DNA of 64,000 bases from Heliocidaris tuberculata (Eukaryota > Echinodermata > Echinoidea > Camarodonta > Echinometridae): positions 14,953,200-15,017,199 of the forward strand of contig CM046835.1 in the NCBI GenBank assembly GCA_025618425.1. The letters run 5' to 3'. Both the position numbers and the translations under genes were made by a program. Shown here one piece after another: positions 50,601-62,423 of the stretch; positions within the stretch are counted from its first letter, which is position 1; every line of letters starts with the position of its first letter. The notes beneath the pieces were generated by a model. It saw only the letters and a program-made list of their open reading frames with translations, made no database searches and had not been told where the DNA came from.

Positions 50601-53600
50601 AAGAGTAACAAGCACAGATTAATCCTCCCTAAACTTGCACTACGCCAATAACAAAGGCCAAGGTAAGTCTTTATCTCACACACTGGGCAAGGTATCAGAA
50701 TCATATAACGAGAGAGCAAGAACAGATGAGAGGGCAATGTCGCCCTCTTACAACCAGCCTGGCGTAAATCATCGAAATCGATGGATATCGCCATCAAATC
50801 AACAACAACAACAACAACAACGCCTACTCACTACTGATGACGGACAGTCAAGCTGTCCGAAACGTTGAGCCTTCTCACCTCACCTCATCGCCTTCTCTAC
50901 TCGTCACATCTCTTCTGGTTTATAGTCCTTCTCAGGACTTCACCTAATTTCAAGAAAGAATACTCTACTCTCTCGCTCCATCTTTCTCGCCTTTCCACTT
51001 CTCCTCCTCCTCATTCTATTTCTCCTCTTAACCCAACAGTCCTTTCCAGGACTAACCACATGGTGAACCGTAAACCCCTTCATGTAACTCAAGAACCATT
51101 TGAGGTATGAATTTCAAACTTGGTACTAGTATGTATCACCATAGAAAGATGATCCGATTAGATTTTGGGATACGTAGGTCAAAGGTCAAAGGTCATAGAG
51201 GTCAATTCTGAAATTGCATGTTTTAGCCTTGTTAACATATCTCAAGAACCATTTGATTCATTAACGTCAAACTTGGAACTAGAATGCATCACCATAGTGA
51301 GACGAACTGATTAGATTTTTGTTCACGTAGGTCAAAGGTGATAGGTCATAGAGGTCATTATACAGGTTTATGTGAAATTAATCTTTTTTTACCTTTGTTA
51401 TCACCATATCTCAACTATTTTCTATTCATGACTAGATCTAGGAGGAGATAAAGTGATCAGACTTATGGGTTATAAGGTACTAGGTCAAATGTCAATGAGG
51501 TCAATTAACATGTAATTAGAGGCTTTTTATTCTGGTTGTCACAATTTTTTAAGAACAGTTTGAGCCATCAAGTGAATTTAGGCGGAGGCATATAGGAGAC
51601 ACAGTCGCATTCATCTTGTTTTCAATCAAATACTTAGATCAAATTCATAGGTAAAATATGAAATTTGATTTATCAACCTCATTTACAAATCATTTGAAAT
51701 TTGTGAATACAGTATCACATTTATTAAACCGTAAAAAGACTGGGCTGTTTTTGAGGTTTTGAAGATGGAGTGGGGGGCATGATGGCCTCCCCCCTAAGAT
51801 CTCGGCTGTACGATCTCTGATTGTTACCAAATTTGGTTTATGTTTATGTTTATGTTTATGATGGACATAATGCACAGTTAATTTTAAAGATTACCTTAAT
51901 TTGTCAATTAATGCTACTTAATTATGCAAATTTGGTAATTTTTATGTATTAAAAAAAAGAATTTTGATATATAGACCTTCAATTGTCTCCCATTTGTGAA
52001 ATATGTGAAAGAAAGATGTTTAGCATTCATTTGTACCAGAACTGGTCGATGAGAGCCAATATGAAGTTACTTGATAAAGCAATTACATACTCATTAAGAG
52101 TCATTATACATATCAGAATTTTTTTCTTATATATTTCTGTAATTCTATTTCTTAGGTTAACTATTGTTTTATTTGTTATGTTTTCTGATATGTTATTTTC
52201 AACGTCAGTTCAGGTTTTAACTGTTCAAAACATAGACTGTGCATTAAAAAGAAATAACTCTGTTACACATTAGAGTCCCTCCAAATCCCTTTGTGTTTTA
52301 CACAAAAACAGATGTGGATCGCCCCTTTTTTTTTTTTACCTTTAAATGTTACATAACACCAGGTTGGATTTTCCTTCACAGAATTGAAAGCATAGATCTG
52401 GTATTAATCTGAATTAATACCATGTCCTCTTCCTTGCAGATGACATTGCGCCAGTGCTTACTTGTCCTGACATCACGCAAGAAACAGCAACAGGTCAAGC
52501 GACTGCCTCAGTCACGTGGCCAGATGTAGTTATTACAGATGACTACACTCCTATTTCAGCGCTGATGGTAAGAAGGCCATTCCATTTTTATTTTGATCCT
52601 TTGCCCTGGATGCTATTCCAGTATTTTGTATTGGAAACTTTTTATTTTCAAACATCTTTTCTTCAAGTGAGAACCCTAATAAGTAACAATTTGTAGAAAA
52701 CTTTCAAATTTGACCAAAATAATGCATTACTACTTCAAAGTGAGTGTATTTTTTCTGCTTGTTATTCTTGTCTTTTCCTTTTTTTTTTTTTTTTTTGTGA
52801 TTGCAGAACACTACCAGTAGTTCCCATGGCTCCATGATTCCCAACATGCGGTATGATGCTGACCCTATAAGCGTCACTTTAACAGCTGAAGACGAGCGGG
52901 GTAACATAGGAACCTGCACATTCACAGTTGATGTTGTAGGTGAGTGGGAAATATTATTTAATCTTATCTATAGCCCCTGTTACACTTTTACAAATTCCCC
53001 TGTCCCCCCCGTCCCCCCTCACCTCCCACCCAAATTTGCACCCTTACTCACATTGTTAATCAGGGTTGGTTGTTGTTCATACAATTTTTTATTTTTAGTG
53101 TAAGTGATTATAGTCATATTCTTTTACATCTTAATAATTTGCTGCACTAATGTTTTAGACTAATTATATTCTACAGTGTTTATTTGTAAATGATATGAGT
53201 AGTATGGTTGGAATTCATCGAACTAGCAGTTGCCTGTAAGTAATATGTCTAATTATAACTCAAATAAATGCTTAAATTGTGAATAGATCGAAGCTGTAGC
53301 CATTCAGATGAACAATAAGGCTCTGTAGTGCAGTGTTGTGAACTAAGGCATCCATGTATTCAAAAAAAGGTGTTACCCCCCCCCCCCCCCCATGCACGCT
53401 TCCCAATTTGCTGCAGAGAGTAGTTTGATCATTCCAGGTCCGCTCGCTATTCATAGGAACCGCTATTCATAGAAAACCGCTATTCATTTAACACGCGCTA
53501 TGAATAGCGGGCCTTATGAGTAGTTATGAATAGTGATCCTTATGAATGAATGTCCTTATGAATTGCGAGGAAATTTGTCTATGGTTTGCTTGCTATTCAG

Positions 53601-56600
53601 AAGGACCGCTATCCGTACAAAACCGCTATTCATTCAGTAACGCGTTATGGATAGCGGTCCTTATGAATAAGTGGTCCTTATGAATAGCGGTCCTTATGAC
53701 TAGCAAGGTTACCCCGATCATTCTGCTGTTGAATATGAAAAACAAATATATGATTGAATTATATCTTTTTGAACATCCTGTCATTTAACTGAAGTGTATC
53801 TAACAGCCTCAAAAAGAAAATGAGGCAAGTGAACATACAAGACTAACTTTTAATTTTCTCTTCATTTAATGTAGTAAAAGCCACTCTCCCATTATATTGT
53901 AAGAGAAACTTGGATAAAAGCATATTCTTTCTTTTCAGGAAAGTAATTGCTAGTCAATGGGAAACATTTGCTTGCACGAAGCAAGTCATCGCCTATATTT
54001 GTCAGCAATTGCTAAGCTTTTGTTGATACAGTCTTATCAATTCAGCCCATGTCTTTGATTGAAAATCGTTTTACACAGACTTAGAAAAACCAGTGTGGTC
54101 AAATTGTCCCAGCAACTTCACCGAAATGGCTGAAATTGGAACCAATTCCAAAGTTGTACGTTGGGCACAACCAAATGTTGTGGACAACTCGGGAAAGGAT
54201 CCCGTAGAGAGAAATATCCCTCCAACCCCCCAGCTCTTCTCAGGGGGTACCTGGCCTCTGGTCTATACAGCTACGGATGACTCCAATAATACAGGAACAT
54301 GCGAGTTCTACGTTACTGTCGATGGTATATACACTTATTTTGTTCAATTTCAGTTTCTTTTTGATAGGTGAACATTTTGATAAAATGTGCTACATTTTGA
54401 TTTGTTTTCCGTAGCATTTGATTGTTACAATAAAGAATACATATAAATTAGTGTAAAATGAATCTTTTTATTCTTTATATTGTAATCAGCATCATTTTAC
54501 ATTATGTACATTAGCAGAGTCTGTTATTTCTGTCGACAGATTTTGCAGTTTGTGGTGATAAAGGTGTCATTTTAGATACATGTGTTTCTTTTCAATTTGA
54601 AGAATTCATTTCTGTTAAACATCTTCCATTATTCTAGTCGATGCTGATGTACCTGTATTTGACAACTGTCCATCGAGTCCAGTGACGGTGAACTCAGACC
54701 TAAACACCAACTCAGCAGTGGTCAACTGGGGAGAGATCACAGCTACAGATGACTCTGGGGCCCCTACCATAACATCCAACTATGCAAGTGGTCAACGTCT
54801 TGACATCGGATCATACAATATTGTGTACCAGGCCCGAGATATCAATGGCAATGTAGCAACCTGCAGATTCAATGTCTTGGTGATTGGTTAGTCAAATTTA
54901 TTCGATTGGTCTATTCTAATCAATAAGTTCTGATAACATGTTATTTTGCACCCAAATGAAATCCATCATACCCACCTCATAAATTGTAAATGGATAAATA
55001 AATACAATGGCTGCACCAGTTAGTCTGTGATGTGATTCGACCGAAGATCACCAGAAGGATTTTCTCACTTGTGACGCATATTGAGCAGGTTCTTCACAAC
55101 ATTGTTGATAGGGAGGTTATAGAAAGCTTATCTAGTTGAGAGAGATAGTTATCTCACTCAGTGGTATAGCCACAATCAGGGTGCAACTATTCTACCTACT
55201 AGTGTTACGCATCTCTCCTGGAAACACCGGCAAAGTTATTTAATCAAATGTCTTGTGGCCTGAAATGTTGGACCATATGAGTTCTTCATCTCACAGCAAC
55301 TTTTGTTTGAATTTCATGTGTGTTGGGTGTGTGAGGATGGTAATAGAGGGCCAAAAATACCACTTTTTGGCTGTTATGCATTTGCACTCGGAAAAACTTT
55401 TTTCATAAGTTATTACCATGAAATTACACAACATATGCCACATGTTCTTGCCGTCTTATAGTCCATTTTATCTCCGCTCAGTATTTTTTTACGGCTTGAG
55501 AATTGACCCAAGAATTGCGATACAGTGGTTATTTCTGTGAAAAGAGACAAGTGTAACACTTTTTTGAAAAACAGCTATGTGCATAATTTTGCCTCTATAA
55601 TTCATATATTTCAACATTATACTAATTGGTAATTAGTTATATTTTCTTAGTAACATATTGTCCTATCATCAGAAACAAAAAATCAAACACAGATACAAAC
55701 TTTACAAAAATATATGGCCCCATTGCGATCATAAATTTTGTCCGGAATTTCCTGTAGTGTCTGTAACGGCGTCATTCCTGCTACATGAAAATGTTTTCAA
55801 AGTTCTTATATACTTTGCTTTATGTAACAACCCCTGGGGACTAGCTGTGGTATAATAATATTCTGCTAAGCATAACAGTTTGTTTTTTTAGGAATTTAAT
55901 AAATGGCATTTGTAATGTCCGTAACATATGTAGTGTCCGTAACACAAGTGTGTTATGTCTAAAAATACAGCTTGATAACTAAATACTACTTATTTGTAAT
56001 TTAAATTTTATTGTTTCAGTTGCTCTTCTTAATATGTCTCCACATAAATTGAAAATTTTCTCTTTCCCAGGAAGGTCTTCTCTCAGATATGATATTTCGC
56101 AAACAAATAAGCTATTTTCCATGAATTTAATCCAAAAAATAAAACAAAAATTGACTAAGAATTAATTTAATATTAATATTTTATTTCAACATTATCAGTT
56201 AGATGTAGTAAAGTATTAAAAAAATGCATTATTCAATCAATTCATTCAATATCAAGTGTAGAATAGAGTAGGAGCCAGTGTTACGGACACCACAGATCTG
56301 TGTTACGGACACTACAGAAGGGATAATATTATGCCTGCAAGCCAAACTGTACCTCCTTTTTTGGATAACAGTGTTCTGAAATAAATTTCAAGAACGTAAT
56401 AGCTGTCTATGACATCAAATATGTATGATGCATGAGAAAATACATTATTTCAATTAAAGTCTATAATGTGTCACTGGTGAAAGCCAGAAGGGTATTATTG
56501 ATTCATTGTTTAAAACCAGAAGGGTGCTAACAATGCACAACATCTATGGCATTAGCACCCTTCTGATTCTCACTGGACAATATATTTCACAAAAGAAACA

Positions 56601-59600
56601 TCTCTTAAAGTTTCCTATTTCATGAATTGCCGAAACACTGCCCCATAATGAAAGTTGGCACAAAACACATTGTCAAATGACCATTACGCCTGTACTAGTA
56701 TGAGCTGTAGTATCTGTAACAAGCTACGAACAGTTGTAAATAACTTAATTTTGACATCATATACTACATTTTTATGCACTAAAACAGAATGAATGTCTTG
56801 TTGTTATATGCAGCTGGTATTAACGTACGTCTTTTGTGAAAAATTTTCAGTGATAACCCAACACTTTGAAGTGTTATCAGTTTGAGATTGTGTTTTACTG
56901 GAATTTTAGACTTTTGTACCCCAAATTACAAGAATTCCTACATAAACTGATCGTAGGAATTAACTCTCAAATGTTCTTATTTCAGGAATAGACCAAATAA
57001 TGTTCATAGACCAAAGCTGGCAGAAGAAAAACACATGGTTATCATTTCATACCATGAAATAGGGTGAACAGGAACAGTTTCGACACATTTTACCTTACAA
57101 CATATTCATTACATCGCCATTGTCAAATGTTTTGGCACAATGAAATGTCCATTCTTGCTACCTTTCTATTGACTTCCATCAACATCAGATTTTAATCTTT
57201 ATATGGAATTTTGTGACTGCTCCTATTTACCCTGGTGTTGGGGTGAATGGGAACAGAATGGAAAATTATGAAATATATATTCTTTAAACTTTTACTTGTA
57301 TACAAATACTTTTAAATTTATTGAGGAAGGCATTTGTACTAAATGGGTTTTTGAAAAGAGAATGCTTTCAGAAACATCAGAACGCATTATCATAAATTTA
57401 AATGACAAAGGCCTATCTTTTAAATCATTACAGGCATCAAAACGGTACCGTGTGTTAGTGAAAATGGAATTTGTTTTAATATGGCTTGCATCATGGCTTT
57501 AGAGCTGCTTGATCACAGAAATGATACGGGAAAACAGGCATTGCAAATCATTGTCAATAAACAATAGGTGTTGAGTAATTGGAGGGGGATGAAGGGGAAT
57601 CAGAAAACTAGTATTTGAATTTTTGTACTTTTTATTAAGATAATGTCCCCATGATGTATTTGATGGATAATCCTATTTGGAATGTATATAGATTGTCTTT
57701 AGATTTATTCAATTTAACTTATTGTGTGAAGTAATATTTTCCAAACTATAGCAGATAGGGTGTTGGGTTTCCTAAGGAGCCTGGAATGACTGTTCTAAGA
57801 ATGCCGTTGAGTTTTCAGGCTTTTCTGTTATTCATACCTCGATCTACATCTAAAATATTGTGATTACTATGTCTATGGTACATGTGATATGTATTTAGGT
57901 GCTTATTAAGGTATGTTTTGGCATCAGGAAGTCTGAATCATGGTAGTCTGTTCCTATTCATCCTGGTTATTCAGGAAAAAAAAATTTAAATAAGAAAAAT
58001 GAAGAAAAAAAATATAAACCCTATTGCTATCAATTTCTTTCAAATGAATTATATGCAAAACCATATTCGTGATGTCTTGTTGCAAAATCTGATGATTCAC
58101 TTTAGTAGGTCTAAAGATAGCAATTTGTAAACATATTTCAGAACATCATATTATATTCCACACTGGGGTAAATATTATTCCCATCATGTAAGTCATTATT
58201 GGTCAGCTAGAGGTATGCATTACATAACTAAAATAATTTAGATGAGTTTGCATTATAACTTTGAAAATGGAATTACCAAGAAAATTTTTGTCCGCTTTTT
58301 GTTCCTATTCACCCTGCTTTTCGGTACTTGATAAATGAATATATGTCAGTAACAAAGCGACCTGCAGTGTCCGTAACAGGCTAAAGTCAATTGTAAAGTA
58401 CTTAATCTTGACATCATATAGCACATGATATGCATGGAACGAGTGTCTGTTTTTTATATGGACATAGTGTAAAAGTATATTTTTGGTACAAAAGTTGATA
58501 GTATTAGCCAATACTATCAACTTTTAACAATTTGAAGATGCATTTTACTGGGGTTTTTTTCAGCTTTCGTACCTCAAACTGAAAAATTGCAATGAACAGA
58601 TTTGAAAAGATACTCTATTGGATTCAAAATTGTAATAAGGCCTCCAGATATGCAGCAACAACAATAATGACAGAAAAAAGCAAATGGATAACTTATATAT
58701 TGCACCAATGAATAACATGTATACTATGTAGTGTCCGTAACACCCTACAGGAAATTGTACATAAGTTATTTTGGACAACTTATGATATGGACAAGCCTTC
58801 CTTGCAAGTTCATTTGTTTTTATATGTATACAGATGGGACTAAAGTTTGGAATTTGTCTCATTTACCAGTGTTTGGTTGGCTTTTAAAAAAGTTTCAGGT
58901 TTTGAAATAACTGGCATTTATCAGATTTGACCTTGCGTTGCCTCTGATGTGTATACTGCATCTATTTTATGGACTGAAGTGAGTGCAAATTGTTTTATTT
59001 TTCACAAATTGCCATTAAATTCCAAAAAGAAGTTCAAAATATTTGTGTATTAAGGTAAATAATGCTGGAAAATTCCATTTTTGTAGCTTTGTGTAGTGTC
59101 CGTAACACCTACCATTGTGTTGCTGTTCATAAAATGATAACCAAGATAGTTTCCTTCAGGATATTGCATGGTGTTAACCCTAGGGTATTGATGAACAATT
59201 TGGGGTTGATGAAACTACTCCATTGCAAACTTCATTTTTGGACCCCAAGTGCAAATGGTTTTGCACCCTGATTGTGGCTATACAAGTTGCACCTGATTGG
59301 TTCGGAACCTCAAAGAATCCGCTCCCATAGAGATTGCACTTGGAAGGTAACTATTGGAGTTCCATGGGTTATGACTGTGACGCCCCGAGCATGTCTGTGC
59401 GATGCCAAGTTGGCCCAAGTGCCAGGTTAGCCGGACCATGGCTATATATACCTTACTAGGCTTACGTACTAATTACTGCCCGTTTTGCCTCCTGGCATGT
59501 GGGGCAGCAACAAAGGTCTTCCACTCCTGTCCATTTTTGCTTGAGCTTAAAACAGATTGTGTAATCATTTGAATTGATTGTTGTTGCTTGCAGGTCTCTG

Positions 59601-62382
59601 GATAATGTGGACATTTAATTTCAGTTTTTTGTCCACTGTATTTAGATGTCCATGATTTATGAGGATGTGTTCAAGGATATCTGTCAATCTAAGCTTATAC
59701 AATTGCTAAAGATCTGCTATATATTTCCCACATTATGTGTAATGTTCCCCCTCTCTTCTTTTTTTCCCCACAGATCGTGAGGCCCCAGGATTTGTATCAT
59801 GCCCTAATTCATTCAGTGTACCCATTCTCAATACACAACCATCGGTTAGAGTCAGTTGGGATATACCCACATTCGTGGACAATTCTATACAGGGTCCTGT
59901 TTCAGCAACATTGTCACCCGACAGTAGTCCTCCAGGATCACCACTGGGTCCTGGCTCCCATGACATTGCATACACAGCCATGGATGCAGCAGGAAATATG
60001 GTCTCCACATGCTCATTCATGGTGACCGTCATGGAACAAACAGGTGAAATATTCTCTCATTCTTTACCTGCATGCTATAATCTGTGTACAGGCTGCTGTC
60101 ATTGTCACTAGAATCGAGTTCACAAAAGTAATGATAATAGAAGTTATGATAATAAAAATAATAATAATGATAATGATAATGACTATATAAAGGTTCAAAA
60201 GAAAGAGGCATGTTATGGCCTCCTACTCAAGATCTCTTATTTTGAAGGAAGAAAAAAATCAAGAAACTGATTAGCTTTAATCAGAAAACTTCTGGGGGAG
60301 GGGTGCATGATAACCCTACACCCTTTTTTTTTTATTCTATGGATCTCAGGTGGAAACCATCTAGGAGATGTAGAGCGGTCCAGAACGGAAGCTCAAGAAC
60401 ATTTGAAGAAAGAAATACATCATTTTGTAATGAAAAAAATATAAACAATGCATGCAATGTAGATCTTTTTTTGTTTAATGTGAGTAAATATGTATACATG
60501 CATTGAAAATTTTATTATACAACATCTCTGGTGTCATATGGAATCCATGGAAACATATGCTATGCCCTACCAGGAAAAATAAGTACCTGACTGGGCTTCC
60601 AATTCACCTACAGTTTAAGGGCCAGGGTTAACCTATTGACTTACATTCTATTGATCTAAGTTGTCTGTATAACCAAGTCTCAGTTTTCCAGAGTGGCAAC
60701 ACAACAAATTTAGACTAAACACAATTACTACCCATGTTGCCAATGTCATTTCTCTTTTCACATTGAACACAGTCATGAAAATCAGACTTTTATTTTGCTG
60801 TTCACAGATACGATTGTACTGGATGGTGAACTCCTGCTTGATGTTGTGCGTGGAATCAATGGCCAATTTAACCCTACAGTAGATCGACTAGGTCTCCTGA
60901 GGGATGACGTAAGCTTAACATTATTTTGCATTTGAATTACGTTATTGTGGTATCGTTGTCTTAAAATGTGATGATAAGAACTTATATAGAATAATCACCG
61001 AGACTGCATGATAATTAGACAAGAGTTACTTACATGTAGATGAGAGAGGAATGTAGTGAAAGCAAATCAACATTTCCTTTCTACAACATTCATGAATTTC
61101 ATGCCATATTTTTAAGAGGAAGATGGAAACTTTAAGAGTGACAGATCTTATCAATTAGTTTTAATTGGACAATTATTTTAAGCATGCAAAAACAGATACG
61201 TGTGTAGGAAAGGGAAAGATAGACAAAACATTCAGAGGACGGAAAGACGAGAGATTTGGAATAAGATAGTGCAGGTGACAGAGGTATCATGGTTAAGTGG
61301 AAATGTCTCTGGATCACAAGGTGCTGGATTCAAATCCTGCCACAGTACTAGTATCCTTTGGCAAGACATTTATCTACATTTGCCACTTTCCACTCAGGTG
61401 AAGTAAATGGGTACCCAGTAGGAAGAAATTCCATGAATGCCAGAGAATCTTATCTGGGTAGCTTGGCTAAAGCTGAGGGAATAATAGTACTGTATATAAA
61501 TGCTACTATCATTATTATTATTACTTATTTGGTGATCATAGACCTATTTGTATTCCACATTTGTTGTTATCTCAAACATTTTTAAAACATTCTTCAATCT
61601 CTATTCTCTTCAGCTTGATTATCTCTTCAGAACTTCCAGTAGCATAGCTCCAAATTTTGTTGGAATTCAAATTCGTGGTACAACTTTTGATGCTGACAGT
61701 AACTTTCGGAGCCAATTCAGTCTTCATCTTAGTAATCCATCATACTACAATGAAGAAGTAATTAGACAGGCATTTTACTCGGCCCTCACCAACAACCTTG
61801 ACTTCGCAAGCAGCAATACCATCGTACCCGGGTCATTCAACTTACGTGAGTTCCTTTCTGTATTTGAATAGGACTGTGTAGTTACAACCCAGTTTCATGT
61901 TCAAATCTTACCGTGGCTTTCAGTTTGTGTATGATTCCTGGTGCCATCCAAAAAATTCTTAAGAGAGACCCCAAACTTGTGATGTTAAATGCTCTGCTGA
62001 AAGATCTATCCATTTTGGTAAAAGTAATAGGACTTCATGGTATATGTAGTCAGTTATATAGAAATATTTGAGGGGTTAGGGCTGGGGTTATATCCCTTAC
62101 ATACCTTTTTTTTTTAATACTTCTTTTATTCCTTGATTCAGTTTTTTTTTCAAAAATCACACAATATAATTCAACATAATACACAATACAAATAATACAA
62201 TTCCTTGACATGCCATCCATATATAAACAGTCATAGTGCGAATTAACTGAACAAGGTATAAATTAAACCTGATAGGTGCAGAATTAAAGTATATAGGGTA
62301 AATGAATCAATGAACATAATTCTTTTAAGCTGTTTATGATATCATTGTGTATGTCCTCCTTCTGTCCAAAGTACCCCTCCCA

Positions 62383-62423
<41 letters not shown>

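Noticed and set aside
57296..57502. 68-codon open frame in the 4.1-kb repeat region
   Set aside because: No family match, no splice sites, and it lies within diverged repeat units.
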